From Eopsaltria australis (taxonomy: Eukaryota > Chordata > Aves > Passeriformes > Petroicidae), in the NCBI GenBank assembly GCA_034509425.1, contig JAVTVJ010000076.1, forward strand, positions 2,356,001-2,420,000: a DNA stretch of 64,000 bases, read 5' to 3'. Below the pieces are notes generated by a model. It worked only from the letters and a program-made list of their open reading frames with translations. It was not told the origin of the DNA and searched no databases. The position numbers and the translations under genes are program-made. Below are positions 1 to 13,000 of the stretch, piece by piece. Within the stretch, counting starts at the first letter, position 1, and the number at the start of each line of letters is the position of its first letter.

Positions 1-989
1 CTTGACATACTGAGGTAAGGAATTGCAGAGAGACTATCAATTTTATGTAGTATTGCATTGTTTCCCTTGCTCTGAACCTGATCCCACTGGCTTCCTATGG
101 TGTCTCCTAAGTTAGTGGTGGAGGTAGTGATGAACTAGTCAGTCTGTAGGCATCTCCTCCCTTTTGAGTACCCAGGGAGATAAAGAAGTAGATGCAAATT
201 CTGACAAGGATCCTGAGCAAGGAGAGAATGCTAGAGAAGCATCATAGCACATAGGTAAACATGAAGAGCCAGGGTAGAAAGTAAGGAATATGTGCTCAGA
301 GATGATGTGAGCTTAGAGGTGAAAGAAGGAAGAAATTCTTCCAGAAAACCTGTGTCTCACTTACAGTCTCACAAGGTGACAAAAGGTGGACATGAACCTT
401 AAAGCAGAGTGAGTGCAACAATACATAGTGATAAAAGGCAGCATGTTTAACTGGAGTATTACTAAAAAAGAGATTAAGAGAATAATAATGCAGGTGGGAG
501 AAACCACAAAAGGCACCTGGAATGGCATGGATGAGGCAGATGTCTTTTACTGTCACCACGTCTTGGCAATTTTCAGCTACTTCTTTCCTTAGGTTCAGGC
601 AGTGGCTGATGAGCATCTTCTGACATTGATCTGTCTCTTTGTATCCATATCTGCATTCTATTATAGAAGTTCAGCTCTGGATCCCTAGCTGTGTTTTTGT
701 TTGAACTTATATGTGCTAGTTAGAACTGTATTTTTTGCTAGCAGTTTATGGAAACGATAGTTTAAACTGCTGAAAAAGCTAACTAACTTGCAAAAGCCAA
801 GGCTTTTGATACTTTACATCCATAGGACTGCAGTATTTTGAAATAGTAATTATTTGACAAGGAGTCTGAGGCACAGAAACTGAATAATTGTCTCTTCTGA
901 CTTTAGTTTAAATTATAATTAGTATTTGCTTAATGTGTGAATTTGTGCCTGAAGTGTTTGACCAAAGACTACTGTTATTTTTTTGATAG
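1..989 (+). other. NAALAD2 intron, left part cut by the window edge
   Basis: Ends in the acceptor of exon a. Apart from direct-repeat copy 1 I see nothing recognisable. The missing N-terminal exons must lie further left. Confidence 0.7.
757..906 (+). repeat. Diverged direct repeat, copy 1 (NAALAD2 intron before exon a)
   Basis: From ATAGTTTA to the shared end TTCTGACTTTAG this resembles 2251-2389 at roughly 75-80 percent identity by eye. Shared blocks include GCACAGAAACTGA and TTTGAAATAGTA. I do not recognise the family. Confidence 0.8.
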
Positions 990-1091
990 GTTTTCAATAC
1001 ATCATTGTTTGAACCACCTCCACAGGGATATGAAAATGTTACTGATATACTACCACCATATAATGCTTTTTCAGCACAAGGAGTGCCAGAG
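990..1091 (+). CDS. NAALAD2: NAALAD2 coding exon a (residues 1-34 of the visible part)
   Basis: Acceptor AG at 988-989, donor gtaaga at 1092. Encodes [16 protein letters not shown] and then the PYNAFSAQG stretch typical of the family, with NTS and NVT sequons. Phase 0 at both ends. The upstream intron runs off the left edge. Confidence 0.95.
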
Positions 1092-4000
1092 GTAAGAAAA
1101 GAAATTATGTAAGAAATTATGCTATTACCCGTTTTTTGAAACACTTTCTGGGACAAATTGCTCCAACTTCTCAAAATACTTCTTGCAGTAGTTTTAATTA
1201 CCATTTGTCTTCATTAGAACACTTAGACACAGATAGGCCACATGTTATGCAAAGGTTAGAAGTCTTTTATGACCAAAAAAGAGCTTTCTCAAACTGCTAG
1301 ATCTCTGAATCACATAATAAGTGAAAAGTTTTTCTCTTGATGGAGGATTTTAGATACATCTCAGATTGTTCCATATTATTCAGTCAAATGTAGAGAACTT
1401 GCTTAAGGCACAGGTAGAAGTAGCACTATTTAAATTAAGTTGGTAGACATTTTAGATTAAATGAATTCCTTCAAAGGCCACTAAAGTTCCTCACTTAATC
1501 TGCTAATTCATTATGGAACAGGTCAAGGACAACATTGCATTGCATAAATGAGTGAAATTGTATATTAGTGAGTGTTTGTGTATGCAAGGCATTCCACTGC
1601 TTTGTCACAGCCTGAGAAGTTTGTCAGTTTAGCAAAGTACTCTGGTTTATTTTCCAGCCTGTTTTTGGGACTGCTGTTAAGTGCAGGATAATATCCAAAC
1701 GTCAGAAGTTTGAGCCAAAGCTTCCTGTAGAATATTTTGGATATCTTTTGCCATTGTTTTTATGTGCATTGGATCTCATTTGTAGAAATGAAAAAAAAAA
1801 AAAATTAAAAATCCTCTATCACACATAGTGAATGAAACTCTATTTCTGTATTTTGTTTGTTGACTGACCATGACACTGCTTTTCTTTTCTGCCCAGGCAG
1901 ATCTGGTGTATGTGAATTATGGCCGTACAGAAGATTTTTTTAAGCTGGAGCGTGAAATGGGAATTAACTGTACAGGAAAGATTGTCATTGCCAGATATGG
2001 GAAGATCTTCAGAGGAAACAAAGTAAGGGTTGGTTTTAATTTTTCCTCCGTGGGTCAGATACTGTTCATTGTAGAGCTTGAGGGAATTAGTGAGGGCTGT
2101 TCGTTGGAACATATGAGCAGAAGGAAGCCTGCAATGTATCCATTGTGACTGCAGTCTAAGAATAACTTCCAAAACAATAAGACCAGATGAAGGTATTAAA
2201 CTCCTGAGACAGAGATGGCTGCAAACTCCCTAGGCAGTTCTTGCAAGAGAATAGTTTAGGGAACTGAGAAGTTTGTAGAGCCAAGACTTTTGATATTTGC
2301 CATCCATAGAACTCCAGTACTTTGAAATAGTAGCATTTTGACAAGGACTCTGATGCACAGAAACTGAGAACTATCTCTTCTGACTTTAGGCAACAAATCT
2401 GCCAAAATTTGTGATAGTGGGGCAGTGGGGATGGTGGCCAGGTTTTGTGTCTCAGTTTTATGTTCTGTGCTTTATTTCATAGCCTTGAGCTATGACTAAA
2501 GGTTTGACACAAATAATGAACATATTGTGTTTCACTGTGCTTGGTTCTTCTGCTGAATCTGGGGTAATTTTCACCCTTTCACATACTCATCTTCTAAATT
2601 TATGTCTGCAGGGAAGCAAATCTCAACATTCAGATTTATTACTGCATTAAAAAAAAAAAAAAGAGCCATATCTTAAAAGCAAATAATTTCACAGGTTAAA
2701 AATGCCATATTAGCAGGAGCCCAAGGGATCATACTTTATTCAGACCCTGCTGACTACTGTGCCCCAGGAGTAGATGCTTATCCAGGTGGCTGGAACCTTC
2801 CAGGTGGAGGAGTCCAGCGTGGGAATGTTTTAAATCTGAATGGAGCTGGGGACCCTCTGACACCAGGTTATCCTGCAAAAGGTGAGTGAAAGTTCTGGAG
2901 CCTGGGCCATCAAGTACTTTATAAACTGCTGCTGAAAGTATGGCACTAGAAATTCATTTATTTTTGGTACAGATGCACAGAAGAAAGCTGCTTGAAATTA
3001 TTATTTAATTTTTTATTGCAGATTAAATTCTATCTGTGTAATTTTAACTGGTTTCAGTTAGGCAGGGGAAGAAAGTTTCTAGGAAACTCTTTTTATGGTC
3101 CCACCCTTGAGACACTTAAAAAAGCAAGACGTGTAGGTTTACAGCAGCAGAAAATGACTGAGAATGTATAGCCATTTTAAAATATCTGTGTTTCTCTAGA
3201 GGACCAGTTTAAACTAGATTATACTTTGCCATCAAAGAGGACTAATAGCTTTACTTGGAGGTATGTTTCCTTGCTGATCATAAGTTCCAAGCAGAAAAAG
3301 CAGTTTAAAATCCTTTTTAAGGGGAATAAAATTCCTGTAGCAAAAATAAGAGCAGCCTGGAGTCTTTCAGAAGTTGGCACCATGTGCTTCTCTTGTCTGT
3401 GTCAGCATCCTAAACTCAGTCTGAACTAAGATGCCTGCCAGTGCTGGGTGCTGATGGGATGCTATACAGGGATGCTTCTGGAAAGCTCATGGGCTTGTGT
3501 GGCTACTGTTGGGAGCATAAGACAACTTAAAACCAGGAGAGATTGTGTGTGCCAGGCCCAGCAGGCTCAGAGAGAACCTGGCTGTCTTCAACCTAGGTAA
3601 ATGCATCTGTGGATGTCCTCTGCAGCTTGTCAACCAGCTGCACAGGTGCCACCTTCACCTCACACACCAGCCTGGTTTCCTCACAGCCAGCCTGGAGGAG
3701 ATGTTGTAATATAATTGGACAGCAAATCTAACCTTGCATCAAGTGTGGGGACTTCTTTTGCACAGCTGTGCAGATGCATTACTGCGTTTGCAGTTCCGTC
3801 AACACAGTTTGGTTTTCTAGAAGCAGTGTGTGAGAAATGATGTAAGAACTAAAAAGAATCATGCATGCTTGTGCTGCACTGCTCAAAAGTCTTTCCAGTT
3901 TGGTGAAAGTTGCTGAGAAAGCTATAAACTTGACATTTTGTTTTGGTTTCTCAGAGTACACTTTCAGGTATAAAGTTAATGAAGGTGTAGGGATTCCCAA

Positions 4001-7000
4001 AATCCCGGTTCATCCCATTGGATATCAGGATGCAGAAGTATTACTGCGGTGAGTATACATCAGTCCTCCTCTCCAGAAGTCAGTATTGACGAATGTGCAG
4101 ACAAATTTTTCATATTAAGATGGCAAAATCGATGCTGTTACTTGTATTTGCTACTCTATTTTATAATGTGCACTTCAGAAAATGTGGAAAATTCAAAGCA
4201 ACCTGTTTTTGAAATAATGCTTCTAAGAATTTTGTAAAACCACCTTGGTTTTGCTGCAATAATTATTAAATTAATTTAAGGTTTTAGCCTACTGGTCAAC
4301 TGCATTTGTCTTGGTTTTCACTTTGCAGTGCAATGGGAGGACCTGCAGCTCCAGATAGCAGCTGGAAGGGAAGTCTCAATGTCTCTTATAACATAGGGCC
4401 AGGATTCACAGGCACCTCTTCTACGAGGTCTGTTTTAATACTTTTCTGTTTATATGGTATTGCCAAAAAAAAAAAAAAAAAAAAAAAAATCCCCCCGAGG
4501 AAAAGACTCTGAAACAATACATCTAGAGATACTCTGGAGAAATTTGCTTCCTTCTGCTAGGGTAACATTTGATGATAATTATTAGAATTTGAAAATATAA
4601 AAAAAAGATCATAAATTAACAGATCAGGCCACATGAAAATGACATTTGGCAATAAATCGCAATAAAGCTAAAGGTCACTTTTCTGTGACTTTTCCACATA
4701 AAAATCATTACAGTTTACATGAGGTATTATTCAAGGAGGACTGGTAGTGGACCCCAATGAACAGTGTATAAAAGTGGTGTACCATTATCACTGCTCCATT
4801 TCCTGGATAGCAAGAGTATGTCTCAATATATAATTTTATAAGGACTTCATTTATCATTATTCTTTTCTGCTCTGCTTTAACACTAGCTGAAAATGAATAA
4901 AGTACTAATAACTAAATAAGAAAGCATATTTGACATAATTACAGTGCTGTTTGGAGTACATTGAAGAACAACAGTGAGAAAACAATACGATTCATCCACA
5001 AAACTGGTGTTTTTGAATAGACTGTTTAACGTCTTCCTGCTTGGTAGACTAACATTTTTTGTAAATATGGATTAGTTCTACACGTGCTTCTTTCTCAGAG
5101 TAGTTCCATATCCAAATGAACCTTTTGATTCTAGGTAGAAAGTCACTTGCACATGGAAAGAGTGCGCATATACGCATGTTCAAGGCACTGGTGTCAGTTA
5201 TTTTCTGGGCAAAGATCCAGTGGCTGTCCTGAAGTAGGTTTTGGTTTTGACAGCTATGCAGACTTGCTGCTGAAAAGATAATTTCAAATGTGAAACTCCT
5301 GAGGTTCTGCCAGACACAGCTCCCCACTGTTTGGTGCTTTGCTTCTTCCACAGGTTAAGGGGGCTGAATACTGTTCTAGTTTCATCTTTCCGAATCCCTG
5401 GATTCCCTTTGTTTTTATAAAATTTCACAATTGAATTTTTCTGGTGGGGGACAGGGAAGAAAAAACTGTGCTTCTAGTTTCTTGCCGCTAGTGGAAGAGT
5501 CCCTGCCCATGGCAGGGAGGTTAGAACTAGATGATCTTTAAGGTCCCTGCCAACCCAAACCATTCTGTGGTTCTGTGATGGACAAATCTTGATCACTTCG
5601 ATCTGCTGTCCTAAACAGAAATTTCAGTTTATTCCTGGATGAACATTCCTAATGACCTTTTCTCCTAGTTCTATATTATTACATGGACCTGTGCTAGAAA
5701 ACTAAAATGAATTCTTTATAAACATATGCATATCCACAATTATAATTTTGGTCAAAATGTAAATGTATTTTTAATTACTGTGCATGATTTTCCCTTTACT
5801 CCTCTAGTACGCAATTATCTGATTGGTTCCCTTAAATAAAAATTCAATGAACTCTGTAAATCTTTGCAAATTTATAAACTGACCCAACTCATAGGGTTTT
5901 TTCTAAGTCATCAGCAGCAGGCTAAGCTGAAACAAAAAATGAGACTCCAAGACAGCATGACAATGCTGAACACACATTGGATCAGTGCTAAACACATAAA
6001 GCAGAACAGAAGCACAAACTCTCTGGTTTATGTGTTATTAGCATTGGCTTTTTATTGGCTTATTAATCAGAAATGGTTATTCTACACTGTCTTTCATTTC
6101 AGAAAAGTCAGAATGCATGTTCATACAAGCAATAAAATAACACGAATTTACAATGTCATTGGCATCCTCAGAGGAGCTGTGGAACCAGGTGAGCATCAGG
6201 TGCTTGATGATTTTAATTCCTTCGTTATTTGATGTGTTTTTTGAAATTGTACTTGTGTTGTAAGAAACTTTTAGATAGCCATGTAATATGGAGTCTTGAG
6301 AAATTCTTAATAGTTGTTCTGTCCTTCCCATCACACTATTTGTCATTGGCATTCCCAAGAATGTAGAATTCCCATTAAAATACAATGATAGACATTGGAG
6401 AATTATTTTTATAATGCCTGTCATTTTACAGTAGGTTTCCCCTTACATCAGTCGAACATTTTGCCTTCGCAAAAATTAACATCATTCAAATTACAGAAAA
6501 CTAGTGATGATTTAGGATCTTAACATTATGCTACACATGAAAGACTTTTAGATGGAAAACTATTTATTATATATTTCTTGTCTTTAGTTGCATACCTCAA
6601 TAGAGTAAGTGAATGATTGCAGATTCCCTTAAAAATAAATTTGTAACGCTGATATTGAACTTCATATTTCATTTGCAAGTAAGGATGCAGTCGAAGGAAA
6701 TACAGGTAATCTAAGTGCATTTTTAATAATGAATTGATATTGTGTCTTTGTTTCCAGACAGATACATTATTTTAGGTGGTCATAGAGACTCTTGGGTGTT
6801 CGGTGGTATTGACCCAACAACCGGTGCCGCTGTTCTGCAAGAAATTGTACGGAGTTTTGGTAAAATGAAGATGGAAGGTAACTTACTGCAGATGCAAAAT
6901 GATGGATATGGAAAGCAGCAGCTTTGAGGATCAGTGTTTCCATAAGCTGTTGTATTGATTTAACTTTTCACCTCTATGGAAAGTTTTATTTCTCGTTATG

Positions 7001-10000
7001 AAAGATGCAAATTCATTGAAGAGATGCATATGTAGCATTGCTTGGTACTTGGCTGAATTTATTCCCTCATGAGTGTAATGGTACCCTCTTAGCTGTGCAG
7101 AATGAAAAGATGGCGTTAAGAAGAAATGCCTCTGCAATAATATGTTCCTCTAAGGATTTTAGAGAGGATTTTTTTTTTTGCTGTTATATCAGTTAAGTGC
7201 TGTTTTTAAAGCAATTTTAATTAACTATGTTTAGTAGACTTTTAAAGTATAAGTTGAATTTTCAAGCTCAACTATGTGATTGCAGGTTGGAGACCTAGGC
7301 GAACTATTATTTTTGCTAGCTGGGATGCAGAAGAATTTGGATTATTGGGTTCCACAGAGTGGGCTGAGGTAAATAAAAAGACTATATAAAGAAGAGCAAA
7401 ACTTGAAAGTGTGTTGCAGGTGGCTGCAGTACACAGCATCTATTCCTAGACTGCAATCAAAAACGTAATGGTAAAATTGGAGCATAACAGACTCCTTCAG
7501 GTGTTGTGAGGCATTCATGCATTTAAATAAATTACCTACCTACCTTCTTACAACTTAAGTGCACTGACTCTTCTAAAATTTAAAAATCTACTTTGATTCA
7601 AAACTAATATCCCCCAGTGGTGTCTATGTAGAAATCTATTCTGTCATTTAACAGAATGACAGCAATTTGTTTAATCCAGATTGGTCTAACTTTCTATTTG
7701 AGAAATTCCTTAGTTTCTATAAATTTAAGTCCAGATCCTGAATCTCTGATCCATAAGCACACCACGCCCTTTTTATGAAAATCAATCCTACTGGGCAAAT
7801 GAAAGGATAGGTAATCTATGAGTGAATAGTTCAAAATTCCTGTGAATTCCAGAATTGTAGTGTCTCAGGGGCAGGACAGTTGCTTAATTCTGAAGGAGAA
7901 TCCCTGACTATATTCCTGCCTGAGAGAAGAATGTTGGGAAATTCAGAAGTGAGGTTCTGAATACTTTTCTCTTTTTCCTGTTGGGCATGTTCACTTCTTA
8001 GTGGATTTGTTCAACCCCAATAAGAAATATAGGTCTTACAAGAGTTTTCATTGCTTTGTCTGTAAAATCCAAATTAGAAATAGAGCAGGCAGCAAACTGC
8101 CTGGTGAAACACATTTCTGCTGAACTATGTCAATTTATTAGTACTGAAGGGTTTAACAGAAATGTGTTGTCTTGTTCTTCTATGAGAATTTTTTTTATAA
8201 GTTAATATTTAGCTGTGTGGGTAGAACTTTCAGAATCTATAAAATAAAAAAATTTAATCTTTTTAGTTTAGTTTATTGGCATGTATTTCAGCAAATCACA
8301 GAATTACGTAGCATAATGGCACATGTCAGAGGAGGTAACGAACCCAGAAATATGCTCCCAAACACCAAAGGGATTCCATTGTTCTTCTGTTAAAAAAGCT
8401 GAGATTTCTATTCCTCTAGATTTGCACTAATTTTTTCACCCATCAGCTGTTTGGCTTCCAGCTGTAACAGTCTCTTCCTCTTACTGTTGGCTTATGAAAC
8501 ATTAGATGAAGAAAAAGTAATTTAAATTATTTTAAATCATTTAGTGAGAAATTTAAGAGTTGTCATTAAAGTTTCATCCCACCTGAACTTCACTGGTGGC
8601 AAAAGTAAACTGTATGTAAAACTTTATTTGTGATTTGTCTATGTATCTCTGCATACATTTAGGTGTTGTCAAGAGAAAAATACACAATTGTTTTAATTAT
8701 GAGGAATATGAAACAATGATACTTAAAAGATCAATTTCTCTTGAGCAAGTCATCAATAAATTAGGGAGTTTTCTTATGTTCTATTTGTTAGATATTGCTG
8801 CTGCTGGTCTGTAATGGGTTTTGCTTAATAATTTGGTATCTAGTAATCTATCATTCATTAATTCATCAAATGGCAGCTGCATAAAGGTTAGAAAACTGTA
8901 AGCACCGTTCATATTTGAACCTGTGTTTTGATATTCTTGTTTCCTTGCTTCTTCTTGGTAGTGTGCATTAGTACTCTTTTAGACCTAAATTAGATTCAGT
9001 TTCTCCAGAGACATTCCGTACAGCTTACATTCCTCTTCTCTGTAGCTGCCAGATCTGTCATGTGTTAAAGCTCAAGAAAAATTAACCCATGATATTCACC
9101 ATCTTCTGTGTAACAGAAAGGCTGCAACTCTGGCAACATCCTTTTGCTACACAGATGATCTCCATTGCTCATAAACAAAGGAAGTTCTTTATGCAGCAAA
9201 TATGATTTTGTATACATGCAGGGCCCCATATAGACAAGTACAGTCTTGCTCCCTCCCATCATATTCTTTTGCAGGATCTCCTCTACTTTTTTTCTTTAAG
9301 ATATTAGTTTCATTATGTAGTTATCAATTACCCATTAAAATTTTAGTTCACATGACTCAAAAATTATTAGTTGGGTTATAAATTGAATGAATCAAGTAAC
9401 AATTGCTAACCGAATTAAAATATCTGTCACAAAGCCTGGTGAAATACCACTTACTGATTAGAATATCAATTTCAAATGTAATTACCAGTTTGCAAACAAA
9501 ATAAATAAGATGTGTGTATATATTTAGGATGAAAGCAGTGCTTTGTGGATTCAAAACAGGTAGTCAATTGCATTTTAGAAGGGAATTTCAGTGCTTTGAC
9601 TTACTGCTATTTGAAATGGAAGACTAGAAATGACAAGAGTGCTTGGTTTATCAGTGTTAAAATTGAGTTCAGTGCTGGGAGTGCATATGAAGAACTAGGG
9701 ATTAAAACGTGGAGGAATTCTGGCTGACCTCACAGTCATGTGTTGCATGTTCAGAAAATCCTGAAGTGCAAAGCTAAAATGCGTGTAATAACCTTATTTT
9801 ACTGTTTTACAGTTCTATTCAGTAATTTTCCTGCTCCGTCTTGCTCCTGTGTAATGCAGCAGGCAGCACCTACATTTGGTGGATGTTTTCCACAACAAAT
9901 TAAGTCCCAGAAAGGAGTAGTGAATTTCATATGCCCAGATCATTTACCCATCCTCAAACAATATAATTAGTAAGGTACACAGTAGTAATTATCCTGACTG

Positions 10001-13000
10001 AGATCTTAAAGACAATGCTGTAAAAAACAGGGCACTTGTCATGCTCTTGACTAAATGCCACTAATTGAAAGTAACAATTACACATTTACAACCCTAGGAA
10101 AATGCCAAAGTCCTTCAGGAACGAGCAGTTGCTTACATCAACACAGATTCTTCTATAGAAGGTGGGTCTTTTATTTTAAACCTTACCTGACTTTACAGGT
10201 GTAATTTTTAATAGTTCTCCATTAATTATTTACTGGATGAGATAGGTATTGTGGTGTACAAAATAAGTGTATCAAATACAGAATTAAGTGGAGGGAGAGA
10301 ACAATTTGAATTTCTATGTTGCTTTCTTTTGCAAATAGTGCCATCCATAAGCTGCAGTCCACATGTCTGAGTCCAGAATGTCTCCTCTGGAGGAGTTTAT
10401 TATTCTGTGATAATGAACTGAGCATTCTGTATGTCAAACTGTCTCTTAACTGCATTAGCTTTAATTTACAATTGCAGTTTTAATATATGACAGTCTGCTC
10501 CTTGTTCTGGTCAGAGCTCCAGCTCCTTTCCCTGTAGAATTATAATATTTTGAGACAATAAATTATTATGATTAAAATACCTCAGGCTTACACTTTGCGG
10601 GGGCAGGAGATGCTTTGGTGCTTTGAACCAGTGTGCTCACCTTTGTTGATTGCCAGGAGCAGGGAGTTATATATTTATCACAGCACGACTTTTCTTAAAA
10701 AATAAGCACTGAAGAGTATTTCACAAAAAACCTTATGCACCATTATCCAATTTACTGTGTCCTTCAGATTATGAGAAGAATATGTCATTCAGGAATGCTG
10801 CTTAGAAACTGGCCTTTTTTTTTGAGGGGGCTCAACACTATGATCTATATCACAAACTCCTTCTGAAATTATGCTGCACTTTATTACAGAAAGCCCTTTT
10901 TTACTCTTGTCTGTGCTGAAATAATAGTCAGAAGAGTCCTGTGAAACTGGTCTGCATCATAATCTCAGTTATTCAGGGCATTACACTTCCCATGTCAAAT
11001 CCCACTTATTTGAGCTTCCTGTGTGTGAATAAAATGGATGTCAACAGGCATCTTTAGGAACTCTTTTTATTCCTGTCAGCTAAAAATTTTGTCTGTCACA
11101 AAAGGATTGGAAAGAAAGAAAAGCCAAACCCAGTTTCTAAATGCTCAGTTGGAGCTGGGAAATAGGGAGGGTTAGAGCTGTTCCTTCATTTATGCTGCCT
11201 ACATGCTGTGTAAAAAGCAGAGCAGAATTTCACGCCTAGAAAATCTCACGAATGAAATAATAGCTTTACAACTGCTTCACATTCTCACCATGGATTGTAA
11301 CGCATATTTTTTAGTTGGTTTGCAGCCAACATGCTGCTGCCTTAACAATTTTCTTCTAAATCTTGATTATTCAAACATGTCTCTTGCTTTATGCATTAAA
11401 GAAAATGTAGAAGCAAAACAACTGGAAAAGAAGTATGTAATAAAGAAAAGAACACAATGTTCAGTGCACTGGTTTAAGTATCTTGGACATCTCTCACCTG
11501 ACTGAGCAGTAAAATCCCCTGTAGACTCATAGCATCCATGTACTCTGAAGATTATTTTGTTCATCATCATATGTTCTCCACAACACTTCTTATACCAGTT
11601 CTTTTTTTTGGACACCACATTATTTCTATTTATTGTCCTATAGCAATAAAAAAAAGCAAAGCAAGTCATTGTTTTGAGCACTTTTGTGACTTGAATTTCC
11701 AGTTCTCACATACAGACTCTCCTTGGAAACATCATTAACATTTTCTGGTATTTTTCCCACCATCTTAGTTTTTGCCTTCTATTAAACAAAAGCTTTGGGA
11801 AGTGTTTGAGTGACAAGGGCTTGTATCTAATGAGGGATAATTAGGCACACTTTAGAGCTATGGGAAGGCTTAATTACATTACATTATAACCAATACATCA
11901 TTGTCGTGTAATGGCAGTAGCTTACTAAGTGAGACCATGCAGTCCATTTCTGTATATATTCTGAGGCAAGATCTAAATTCTTGCCTTAGAATCAAGCAGT
12001 TTATCTAAGAAAGGATTGCAGGGTTTAATCCATTAGGAAGATAATGCTACTGGTAGATGAAGGGAAAATTTCCATGTCTTTGTTTTATTTTCAGGTAACT
12101 ACACATTAAGAGTTGACTGTACCCCTCTTCTCTACAAACTGGTGTATAATCTGACAAAAGAGGTATGGAATCAATCTATTTTTTCTGCCTTTCTAAGATT
12201 AAGTAAGACTCCAACTTTATTTGATAAAATTGGACTATTGAATAATATCAGAAGAACCTTGATCCCACCAAAATCAATGGCAAAACATCCCATCAGCAGT
12301 GCCCAGTCTATGCTCACAGTTCCTCAGTATTCTTAAAAGGATTAAAATGTGTCACTGACATAAGTGGAATCTTATTTGCAATATATAATAACAATTATAA
12401 TAATAATAAAGAATATGATAAACCACTTGAACAAGATCAATCCTCTAAAGTAATAAGCATTGAAGGAAATAATTTTCACACTGGCTAGCTACCATTTTCT
12501 CTCTGTCTGTTCCCCCAAATCCCCTTCATATCTCACTGACTTCCTGAAATATGTGATAAATATTGAAGGATTGAGATGGTTTTGTGATGTATGGATTTGC
12601 ATGATTACAAGTGGTCTAACCATGACTCCCTTGCTTTCACCTCTCAGGATACATTATCATAAGGCTGAAAGGTTGTGATCTATGAAAGCATGAAATTTTA
12701 TTTGCCATATGAGGAGTTAACCAGGTTAGGCACTTGTCATGAGCCACTGCTACTATCCTCTGATGTGGATATGTCTCAATTAACAGAAGACAGCTCTGAC
12801 TTATGCAACATAGGCTCCCTGTAAATGCATTGGGTAGAAATAGGTGCCTTTAGGATGAGATTCATTTGACCAAGTGTAGGTGTCTACCTTTGTATGTACA
12901 GAACTCAAGCTATTTTCCCCCCAGTCTTAAGGGAACTTAGGTTACTTGGTCCAGTGTGAAAATCCGCCCTGTGATGTCACTTGGTAGGATGACTCCAAGT

